This document shows, piece after piece, positions 1-8,475 of a stretch of DNA of 64,000 nucleotides. The stretch is taken from assembly GCF_039555335.1 (NCBI RefSeq), contig NC_092642.1:61607776-61671775 (forward strand), read 5' to 3'. The position numbers were made by a program, and so were the translations under genes. The notes under the pieces are model-generated. The model saw only the letters and a list, made by a program, of their open reading frames with translations. It did no database searches and had not been told where the DNA came from. Each line of letters begins with the position of its first letter. Within the stretch, counting starts at the first letter, position 1. This DNA comes from Amphiura filiformis (taxonomy: Eukaryota > Echinodermata > Ophiuroidea > Amphilepidida > Amphiuridae).

Positions 1-1125
1 GTGCTCCGGTTTTCCTCCTGCATCTAAAATCGGACCTCTTCCCATATCCCTCTCCCGTCATATCCGGATGGCAGCCCTTGAATTTAGTAGCCTCTGAGCA
101 CTATTGGGCTTAGCCTGGCTTCGACTGAATGTTATTTAACAACAAAAACAAAATCAATGGGCAAGTAGACTACGGAGAAGTCTACGACACATGCCAATTT
201 GCAGACAATGGCAATACTACAAGAGAAGGCTACCTTCCAACGCCATTGCGCTGCCCGTGACCATCTTTTCGCCGGATAAAACACGTTGGTATTGTGCCAA
301 AGAATTTACACTTTTGTGTCCTTTAATTGCAGTCACCTTGGCTGGCTGGAACCCACTTTGGCTAAGAACTATTGCCCCAGTGGTGCAACAAGAGTAGTTG
401 GTATTATTATGAAGCTAAACTAGGGAATTAGTCAAAGGTAAGGCAGAGCGAGTTACCGAATTAGGAGTCCTAAAGGAGGAGGGATAATAAACGGAAATTG
501 AATGGCTAACACGAAATGAACCAGATGAAACAGAATTACGTGCATGAAATTTGTTGTGATTTTACATCAATTTACACACGGATCAATCTTAACACAGTCA
601 CATTGCAGCATAATTGAATATATTTCACGTGCACGACACGACAACGGTATATTCGCTCCCATGGTGAACAACCTAAACTAAACATCAAGAGACGAGATGG
701 TTGCGCCGTACCGTTTAAAGAGTCAACAAGGAGTGCCTAAATTATCTAAACATGGCAATAACTCGCCCCAGGGCGTGCAATTGATGCACGGATAATACGA
801 CGTTCACTCGATGAACGGGTATCATGGTTTACGGCACTATGATCAATATTCAATTATGTAAAGATGAATTATCGTCACAACAGTATATATTTTGGAGAGT
901 CATCTGTTTTATTACTTATAGTGTTTTCATAAAGTCCCTAGGCCCTAAGAGTTTTCTCACCAAGTTATAGTACCACTCTGTTGAACTTGCTGTCCTTCAG
1001 TAGCTGCCAAAGACCATCGCAGCTGGTATTTAGCTTGGTCAAATACTAATTGTATTCTCGACTAACTTAATAACTGGGTATGAAACACTACAATGATTTG
1101 CCGGCATGAAACCACTGAAGGTTTC
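1..1125. other. Intergenic, no gene recognised
   Basis: No open frame here resembles a known protein and no RNA gene is visible. The short frame at 191-397 shows no domain, no coding-like neighbours and no splice context. The stretch is AT-rich and has no obvious copy elsewhere in the window. Confidence 0.5.
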
Positions 1126-1356
1126 TTAATCCTGCCCACGGTGGTTTTGCGTGAGTTCATCCTTGGCTTTTACAACATACTTCGCACCAGTATCAGCATC
1201 AATTTCTACCTTTAAAGTATCTTTTGTCTGGCAGCGAATGACATTGTTCTCTTGACCTCTACGACAAAAATAGTATGGCACATCAAACTGAACTTTGTTA
1301 AAAAGTTCATTTGGAGTGTGAATGCTGAGCTCTTTGGATGAGTAAAGTGTCTGCAA
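1126..1356 (-). pseudogene. Crypton/DUF3504-type tyrosine recombinase fragment
   Basis: The 76-codon frame reads NELFNKVQFDVPYYFCRRGQ then a KYVVKAKDELTQNHRG block. The pattern 'NKV.FD...FCRRG.EN...' followed by 'KY..K..DE.TKNHR' is familiar from the DUF3504 domain, the Crypton-derived tyrosine recombinase-like domain of ZMYM/QRICH1-type and Crypton proteins in animals. Upstream on the minus strand, 'gatttgcag' just before ACACTT could be a splice acceptor (near 1350), so this may be one exon. The frame stops soon after NHRGQD and nothing of the catalytic Arg/Tyr domain is seen nearby, so it is a fragment. Family assignment is from memory of the motif, not from a search. Confidence 0.5.
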
Positions 1357-1361
1357 ATCAG

Positions 1362-2303
1362 CCGAAGAAATTATATTATATTGTATTAGCTTGCTTTACC
1401 TTCCGATTTTACATTTATATGTTTTAAATCACATAATGCCGCACGGAAGTTATCGTTTGCTTCCCGAAGTCTTTTATAATGTCAAACTTCTTATTTGAAG
1501 GTGGTGAACGTAGATAACAGACTATGCTGTGCCTAAAGGGGTTCAAACTTTACAGTTTGTAAAGTTCTCCGCCGACTGTACGAGCGTTGAAATAATAGGG
1601 AGCTAGATGAGTAACCAATTCGGCCTTTTGAGTTCGTGGATCTGAGAATGATGCCCTTTTCTGCTATTAATACGCTTGTAGTGCTCTAGCGGATTTCTCA
1701 ATATATTTTCCGGGTTGCTGCAGGTATACCTTTCTCTCACTTTTGATCAATTTCTGATAAATGTAGTGTTCCAAACAGCGGTCATTTAGATCCATCAGGA
1801 TGAACCATAAACAAAAAGTAGTAAATTTGTTGTTGTTTATCGTCTGTCAAGTTTTGTTGATCAACTAGGGTTGGGCGATATCAATATTTTGCGTACTATC
1901 TTTTATGCGTGACAAGATAGGGTACGTGTTCATTGAAAGGGAATGATCCGCCAAACCCAAGAAAATTGTCAGATTTCTCATTCGTACAATGAATGGTCCA
2001 AAATTCATATAATATGCTTTCATTGTATAGATATAAGGCGTAAATACGCACTTACTGACTATACGAAAATATACCCGGTTGGCGGTGTTCTTTGACGTTT
2101 CCCTTATATGGTCGTAGTGTGATAATTAATCTTATTAACCTTAAGTTCACGTTTTGCATGTAAGCAAATTTATTTTGAAAAAGGTCCACATTTTGGACGC
2201 AAAATATGTATGCTGGCTATATTGTATACTGGCCTGTGTGGACTTATTATAACGTGGGCGATACATATATAAGTTGGTGCATGAACCAAATTATTTCTTG
2301 TTG
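1362..2303. repeat. Left part of duplicated unit 1 (non-coding)
   Basis: This stretch matches about 14930-15360 and 16370-16530 of unit 2 and the equivalent part of unit 3, for example the blocks around 'cgcacggaagttatcgtttg' and 'ttaagttcacgttttgcatg'. It is more diverged and shorter than the unit 2 and 3 copies. No coding potential is seen. It leads into the 3' end of an otopetrin copy. Confidence 0.7.
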
Positions 2304-3192
2304 TCACTTTGAAATCAAAATTTCGTATGCCATGACCACAGAATGAAATCGGAATAATTCTATAAATGGATAAAGCACATATATTAAAATGAGGTTGCCT
2401 TTATCGCCATACACAGCATTTAATACCGGACTTATTTTACTACCGTGATGTGTATTATTGTCTCTCGCTCTAACGCAACTTGTAACCAAGTTGATGCGTT
2501 GCTACCAGCCAGGTATACCAAACAAGCTTGGGTCAATGCAGACAACCGATATCCTCTGCTATGAATGCTATTTGCGCCTAACAGAAATTGAGTTTGAACC
2601 CATATATGTAGTATACATACAACTTGCACAGCGATATAGCCTATAAATGTCAATGGGTTTTCTTCTGTGTTGACCGTTGCTGCAATTAACTTAAACAAAA
2701 ACCAAAGGAAGATACCAGCAGTTGCGCCAAGTAACAAGTAGTCGTTGGGGAAAGAGGGCGGGGTAATATCTGGTCTTTTGTACATTCTATACGCTGATAT
2801 CATACAAAGGACAGTTAGTGGGCCAAAAGAGCAATTTTGATTCCCAACAGAATGTTTAGTCGGTTATACGGTCCAATACTGTCAGTGATGTATTCTAATG
2901 GCCCATCGCGTAAAATAAAACCAACAATTGAATAACCTATGCTTACAATAACTACAAGTAAGACACCAACTCTTTTGGCTATTTTTAAAAACAAAGTACT
3001 TGTATATTGTAACTCGCTATTGCTTCTTGAGCTAAACCAGTCGCGTTGTGATTCGGAATCACCGTCATTAGACAGCAGACGACGACGCTCTTCGCTTTCC
3101 GTAATAATTGAACCATATGTATGATTGGGAGAATAGACTTCGTCATCAGATTCTGGTTCAACGTCAAATCGCCTCTGTACATTCTTTCCCAT
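2304..3192 (-). pseudogene. Otopetrin-like pseudogene, C-terminal half
   Basis: Reading from 3192 down, the sequence encodes the cytosolic acidic loop (MGKNVQRRFDVEPESDD...) and the C-terminal membrane half of the same protein as 3339-5000. The frame breaks twice: near 2824, where a run of A is one base shorter than in the intact copy, and near 2450, where a base is missing after the NASTWLQ segment. The last piece ends EILISK-stop, the longer ending also seen at 16526 and 30719. The N-terminal half is absent. It lies directly 3' of the open copy, the same partial-then-full layout as in unit 3, so the pair was probably duplicated together. Not expected to make a working channel. Confidence 0.75.
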
Positions 3193-3339
3193 TGATTGCT
3201 TCTTGAGCTAAACCAGTCGCGTTGTGATTCGGATTCACCGTCATTAGACAGCAGACGACGACGCTCTTCGCTTTCCGTAATAATTGAACCATATGTATGA
3301 TTAGGAGAATAGACTTCGTCATCAGATTCTGGTTCACGT
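3020..3339. repeat. Tandem duplication of the otopetrin loop segment
   Basis: The roughly 150-170 bp segment encoding the acidic loop (from 'attgcttcttgagctaaacc' to 'cagattctggtt') occurs at 3020-3193 and again at 3194-3339. The second copy then joins the C-terminal end of the next otopetrin exon through the short shared string 'tcaaat'. The unit 3 array has the same final junction (35335-35345) but not this extra copy. Confidence 0.75.
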
Positions 3340-5000
3340 CAAATCAAAATTTCGTATGCCATGACCACAGAATGAAATCGGAATAATTCTATAAATGGAT
3401 AGAGCACATATATTAAAATGAGGTTGCCTTTATCGCCATATACAGCATTTAATACCGGACTTATTTTACTGCCGTGATTGTGTATTAATGTCTCTCGCTC
3501 TAAAGAAACCTGTAACCATTCTGATGCGTTGCTACCAGCCAGGTATACCAAACAAGCTTGGGTCAATGCAGACAACCGATATCCTCTGCTATGAATGCTC
3601 TGAGCGCCTAACAGAAATTGAGTTTGAACCCATATATGTAGTATACATACAACTTGCACAGCGATATAGCCTATAAATGTCAATGGGTTTTCTTCTGTGT
3701 TGACCGTTGCTGCAATTAACTTAAACAAAAACCAAAGGAAGATACCAGCAGTTGCGCCAAGTAACAAGTAGTCGTTGGGGAAAGAGGGCGGGGTAATATC
3801 TGGTCTTTTGTACATTCTATACGCTGATATCATACAAAGGACAGTAAGTGGGCCAAAAAGAGCAATTTTGATTCCCAACAGAATGTTTAGTCGGTTATAC
3901 GGTCCAATACTGTCAGTGATGTATTCTAATGGCCCATCGCGTAAAATAAAACCAACAATTGAATAACCTATGCTTACAATAACTACAAGTAAGACACCAA
4001 CTCTTTTGGCTATTTTTAAAAACAAAGTACTTGTATATTGTAACTCGCTATTGCTTCTTGAGTTAAACCAGTCGCGTTGTGATTCGGAATCACCGTCATT
4101 AGACAGCAGACGACGACGCTCTTCGCTTTCCGTAATAATTGAACCATATGTATGATTGGGAGAATAGACTTCGTCATCAGATTCTGGTTCAACGTCAAAT
4201 CGCCTCTGTACATTCTTTCCCATTGATGACCACATGTAGAGAAATATACCTACACATGTGATTAAGAACTCGATATAGATTGGTTCTAGAAAACTTTCTG
4301 AAGTTTCCAATAGCGACCAATGTGTGCTATTTGAATTGTTTGCATCTGTTTGGTAAGCAATATCGGCTGCGCTACTGAGGGTAAGAGAGATCCACATCCA
4401 GACTTTGTCAGCAATCATCAAAGCGATGGCGTAGTGTAAAAGAGTGACGTTTTGTAATAATGCACCTTCATATTTAATAAGGAAGACCATTTGAGTCATT
4501 AGCGAGATCAAGTGCATAACTTTCTCTGCTACTGAAGCAGCCATTTCTTCAAATGTATCTTCACTGATATTCTGAACTAAACCGATAACAAGATATATAG
4601 CTCCTCCTATTCCAAATAATATTGTTTGACATCGATTTACATTCTTGTATACTCGGGAACGTGAATTACGATGCCTGTTATCGCCTGAAGTTGAATGGTT
4701 GACATCACGATTCGTTCTACTCGTGATTGAAAACTGTACGTATCCTTTCTCTTCAAGCCTTCGTTTACCGATGACAAGGCACAAACTAGTAGTCGCAACT
4801 GTGAGAGCCAAAATTCCTCCTAATATTTTGTTAAAATTTGTCACATTGGCACCAAGTTTAATTGGATTATAAGACGGTAAGACCAAAACAGGAGCAAAAG
4901 CGAGTGCTACTCCTAAAGTGCCGAGAAGAAACACCAATATTATTGCGGAGTGGTAATTCCCGTGACTTCCACGTGAATGTCCGATGTATCTATCATCTGC
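3339..5000 (-). CDS. Otopetrin-like proton channel, large 3' exon (copy A)
   Basis: Otopetrins are multi-pass plasma-membrane proton channels with two pseudo-symmetric halves. The open frame is 553 codons from the putative exon start at 5000. Hydrophobic segments include SAIILVFLLGTLGVALAF, LGGILALTVATTSLCLV, a HYAIALMIADKVWMW helix, a YMWSS helix before the acidic loop (EPESDDEVYSPN, about residue 265), and in the second half VLLVVIVSIGYSIVGFIL, LLLGATAGIFLWFLF and a C-terminal FIELFRFHSVVMAYEIL. 'NASEWLQVSLERE' and 'FRFHS' resemble conserved second-half otopetrin motifs. The frame runs upstream of the first TTG to a minus-strand acceptor (ttctcgaattatag before GCAGATGAT), so this is one exon of a spliced gene; the 5' exon with the start codon is not identified. 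The stop comes two codons earlier than in the longer EILISK ending. Residues before TM8 (RPDITPPSFPN) differ from other copies (KTRYYPAPLSPN) through three 1-nt homopolymer differences. Confidence 0.72.
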   Translation of the reverse strand, partial: ADDRYIGHSRGSHGNYHSAIILVFLLGTLGVALAFAPVLVLPSYNPIKLGANVTNFNKILGGILALTVATTSLCLVIGKRRLEEKGYVQFSITSRTNRDVNHSTSGDNRHRNSRSRVYKNVNRCQTILFGIGGAIYLVIGLVQNISEDTFEEMAASVAEKVMHLISLMTQMVFLIKYEGALLQNVTLLHYAIALMIADKVWMWISLTLSSAADIAYQTDANNSNSTHWSLLETSESFLEPIYIEFLITCVGIFLYMWSSMGKNVQRRFDVEPESDDEVYSPNHTYGSIITESEERRRLLSNDGDSESQRDWFNSRSNSELQYTSTLFLKIAKRVGVLLVVIVSIGYSIVGFILRDGPLEYITDSIGPYNRLNILLGIKIALFGPLTVLCMISAYRMYKRPDITPPSFPNDYLLLGATAGIFLWFLFKLIAATVNTEENPLTFIGYIAVQVVCILHIWVQTQFLLGAQSIHSRGYRLSALTQACLVYLAGSNASEWLQVSLERETLIHNHGSKISPVLNAVYGDKGNLILIYVLYPFIELFRFHSVVMAYEILI

Positions 5001-6703
5001 CTATAATTCGAGAAAGATATAAAAATATACCGTAATGTTAACATATAGAATTATGCATAAGTCATGGTGTTTTTTATTGCTGCTTAATGACCTTCCTATA
5101 TGGGAAGATCTGAATTCACAAAGCATCTTCAAGCGCTGGTGCATGGTATCCCACGTGATGCGATTGTGTCATCATGCGAATGGCCATACAGGGTGTATCA
5201 AAATAATTGGTACCCATCTGCTTTGTCTAATAATGAAACGTCTGCTTCTTCCACATATTGAACATTAGATCCTCTTGGAATGAAATTTTTATAACATAAA
5301 TCTACAAAAAAGGTGGATGTTATCCTACATTTTTATGTGACATTCTTGGCCATGTTCACTGGATATTGGTGGGTACCAATCATTTTGATACACCCTGTAT
5401 AGGACGGTAAGCTTGACCGGCAAAGATAGACCCCCATAACAAGATGTGGCCGTGCGCGTGTCTGGTTCAAACCCACCCAAGAAAAAAATTCTATTCTTCT
5501 TCTTACTTTCTGGGGAGTTAATGACAAAAATGTAAACGCAGTGCTGTTAATAAATGCACAGAGGTAGTAGAGGCCTGCAAAGAATGACAAATTCTTTTCA
5601 ACACTACAACAGCTCGAAACGTATCAAAATCCAAGAACATGAAGAACATGAAATAATATAATTTTACAGATGGATGATTCGATTTCACCATGTACTATTT
5701 TCCCCAATCTATACCGTTATTCCAAAAATGTGTATTTAAAGGCCCATATAATGCTGCGTGAATGACAAGTGTACTTTCCCAGCATTTTTCATGATTTGAG
5801 ATCGCAAAAATCCGAACAAAACATTTTTCAGCTCAAACATGTCACTGAGGAAATTTGAGGTTCCCATTGATAGGGGAAAGTATTGGTAGGCTGTTGATCG
5901 AACCATTGTACTTTAAAATAAAAACAATAACAGAATTTAATTAAATAAACTGCTGCACCTACTTTAAAATCATGCCAAACATATTACATTTTTTCTTTTA
6001 TCAAAACTTCTGATATCACTGACACGAAATACTGGAATAAAAATTTATAATAATACCTGAACGCGAAGCTCGTTTATGCTGTCCATAATGATGTTGCGGT
6101 AGATTGGATGAAAACTCTGTTGAATGTTTATGTAATAAGTTCTCATAGACAGAACAAGGAAAGTCTCAAATCACATTCATTGTAGTTGTTCACAGAAGAG
6201 AATCATATCTTAACATAATGATATTTTGTTGTAGAGTGGTCGATGGAGAGAACTGATAGAATATCTAAACGGTTTCGCATCCTTGTGAAATCGCGAAAGC
6301 TACCCTACTTCCTCAAACCTCGAAAGTAGTATTAACATGATTAATCGAAAGTAATCATGGTAATTGTCTTACTTTCCCACTTAATTTGCAGATTACGTGC
6401 CGGCTATATAAAGGTTCAGAAACAAGCCTTGATATGACGGAGCTAGTCTAGAAAGAAGAGAGGTTAATTTAAAAGGAACTTTCATGTTCCTATCACGAAA
6501 TATTGTCCCAAGGGGTCCATGCTGACCCATAGGGTTATACTGGGGTCCAAAAATTTTACCATGTCAATAATATTCCTTGATCCTATCGCTATAGTAATTA
6601 ACAGCTAATCAGCTAAACGGGGCGGGGACGGTCCCCGGTTGCAATAACGTCCACGGTTAAAATGTATAGTTTCAGGAAAACGGCCACGTTTGTCGGCAAA
6701 CGC
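5001..6703. repeat. Duplicated-unit flank, non-coding
   Basis: No gene is seen. It matches 18853-19700 plus 26736-27541 in unit 2 and 37011-39330 in unit 3, including the blocks 'aagttctcatagacagaaca' and 'gccggctatataaagg'. The second block contains a TATATAAA string and recurs at 27021. This copy lacks the TTAA-flanked MITE found at the equivalent points 19711 and 38406, and lacks the foldback found at 37093. Confidence 0.7.
5189..5397. mobile_element. TA-flanked mariner-like MITE (copy 1)
   Basis: Terminal inverted repeats begin CAGGGTGTATCAAAATAATT on the left and mirror on the right (AATCATTTTGATACACCCTG), flanked by TA on both sides. At 209 bp it is too short to code. Related copies lie at 19267-19411, 37874-38099 and, more diverged, about 44350-44534. 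Confidence 0.8.
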
Positions 6704-6707
6704 ATAC
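6704..6707. repeat. Target site duplication ATAC (left)
   Basis: ATAC precedes the 5' LTR and is repeated at 13373-13376. The unit 2/3 boundary copy reads cgcatacgcacac with a single ATAC. Confidence 0.85.
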
Positions 6708-7212
6708 TGTGATGTGCCCTGAGTAATTTAATTTGATGATTTATCTTTGTTTACAAAGTTACATGAGTGAGACATTTGAGGGATTCCCCTTTCTTGCATC
6801 AACTTGATCAAAAACAAATTGAATCATTTCTAATTTGGAATATTTGGAAATCCCCGGAGGCTGTAAAGGGAAAGTGATGTAATGGAATTCCCCTAAGGAA
6901 GTGATGTAATGAGAAAGGTTAATGTTAAGTAAGACTTGGGAATTTCCCAGATTGAGCATAGTGTGAAGGCAGTAAATGGCCCAAAATAGAATGGGGTTTT
7001 TCCCAGGCTTGGTATATAATAAGAAAATGTAAACAATGATACACAGTTGATAGTGTTGATCTGGGCTAGCTAGCTAATATGCTTACAGTCCAATTCCTTC
7101 AATTAAAGACTTAGATTTTGTTAGCTTAAACAAACAGTGTATTTGTGTTGTGCATTCGTGTGAGTTCGGGTAAAAGGTGATTTTGGCCTTGAGTCAAGTA
7201 CGATTCGTAACA
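6708..7212 (+). repeat. 5' LTR (505 bp, internally deleted)
   Basis: It begins TGTGATGTGCCC and ends CGTAACA. Compared with the 3' LTR it lacks about 614 bp between two TTCAA strings, so the LTR reads 'ccttcaattaaag' across the join. A TATA-like string is at 7012-7019. Confidence 0.88.
7012..7019 (+). promoter_or_regulatory. TATA-like box in the 5' LTR
   Basis: The string GTATATAA lies about 195 bp before the LTR end. It is kept in the 3' LTR and, as ggtatataag, in the diverged LTR at 50426. Likely the LTR promoter core, but transcription was not observed. Confidence 0.45.
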
Positions 7213-7216
7213 AAAT

Positions 7217-7236
7217 TGGGGGCTTGTCGTCCGGGA
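7217..7236 (+). other. Primer-binding-like site, tRNA-Pro type with extra bases
   Basis: Four bases after the LTR, TGGGGGC...CGTCCGGGA resembles the complement of a tRNA-Pro 3' end (TGGGGGCTCGTCCGGGA), but three extra bases sit in the middle. Either a different tRNA is used or the site has changed. Confidence 0.5.
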
Positions 7237-7294
7237 AATACACTGTAAAAAAAGTTAACATTCATATACTGAGTCTTGAAAGTGAAAGTACAGT

Positions 7295-8475
7295 ATGGCA
7301 GAGTTCAAAGCAGAAGAGTTTCTTGAAGCTATAAATTGGGAGAAGTTTGATGAGTTGAAGAAGCCTGATTTATTAGCAAAGCAAGCTACAAGAAAGCAAA
7401 TAATCAAAAATGCCTTGATTGATGTTTTGGTTGGGGAAGATATTTTTGATGAATCCTATTTGGAAGAGAAACTTGAAGTAGAAATTGGTGGGGACTCAGC
7501 ATTTAAGTTGAAAGAGTTGGAAATTCAATTAGAATTGAGGAAAATGGAAATGGACCAAAAGAAAATGGAAATGGACCAAAAGAAAATAGAAATGGACCAA
7601 AAAGAAAAACTGGAAATGATCAAGTTAGTGAATGAAAATAAAGAAAAACAAGAACGGCTAGACATTGAAAAACAAAAACTAGCAATGGAAGACAAAGCAC
7701 GCCAAGAAAAGATGGCGCTTGAGCACCAAAAACTAGAAATAGAAGAAAAGGACAGGCAAGCAAAGCTCAGTTTGGAAGCACATTTGAAAGAAAAAGAAAT
7801 TGAGGAAAAATACAAGTTTGAACAAGAGAAGTTAGCAAAGCTAGGTGACAAATACTCATCAAGTTTCTCCTCAAAGTCAGGGTTTGATGTTACAAAGTAT
7901 GTAAAGCTGGTGCCTAAATTCAAAGAAAAAGATGTTGACGAGTATTTCCAACATTTTGAAAAGGTAGCTACAAATTTGAAATGGCCTCCAGAGCATTGGA
8001 CCTTACTGTTACAAAGTAGCTTTGTGGGGAAGGCCAGGGAAACTTACTCAGCTCTACCAATAGAGAAGTGTAACAATTATGAAGAAGTCAAACAGGCAGT
8101 CCTTAAGACCTGGTGCCTGAAGCATACAGACAAAAGTTCAGAGATTCAAGAAAGCAAGCAGATCAAACCCATGTAGAATTTGCTAGAGTAAAAGAACAAA
8201 TGTTTGACAGGTGGCTTGGTTCAAAAGAAGTCAAAGATGATTTCGGCCAACTTAAGCAATTGGTTCTTATAGAAGAGTTCAAAAAATGTGTCCATGCTGA
8301 CATTAAAACCCACTTGGATGAAAGCGCTAGCAAAATTAAAACGCTAAGTGACGCGGCGACAATGGCGGACGACTATGGCTTAACTCACAAATTGAATGCG
8401 AGTAGATTTAGTCATAACAGAAGTTATTCAAACAGGTTCAGCAATAACCAACCTAGAGCAAATCAGGGTGGTACA
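7295..8475 (+). pseudogene. gag-like region with two frameshifts
   Basis: The first frame (7295-8176) starts at an ATG 83 bp after the 5' LTR. It encodes an acidic N-terminus, then a long charged coiled-coil with a 7-residue repeat (MEMDQKK in near-perfect tandem, about 7540-7605), then a retrotransposon gag-like domain. The frame is lost near 8110. The sense continues in another frame from PEAYRQKFRDSRKQ at about 8115, a typical invertebrate gypsy gag stretch with a RWL block. A second shift near 8475 moves the arginine/serine-rich tail and the zinc knuckle (CNFCKKPGHTVTTC, about 8603-8645) into the pol frame. So gag is broken twice. Confidence 0.8.

Noticed and set aside
4937-4939. TTG as start of otopetrin copy A
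   Set aside because: The frame continues upstream to a conserved splice acceptor, so this codon is internal.
7525-7923. 132-codon minus-strand frame
   Set aside because: Antisense shadow of the Lys/Glu/Gln-rich gag coiled coil, giving a Phe/Ser-rich translation without a domain.
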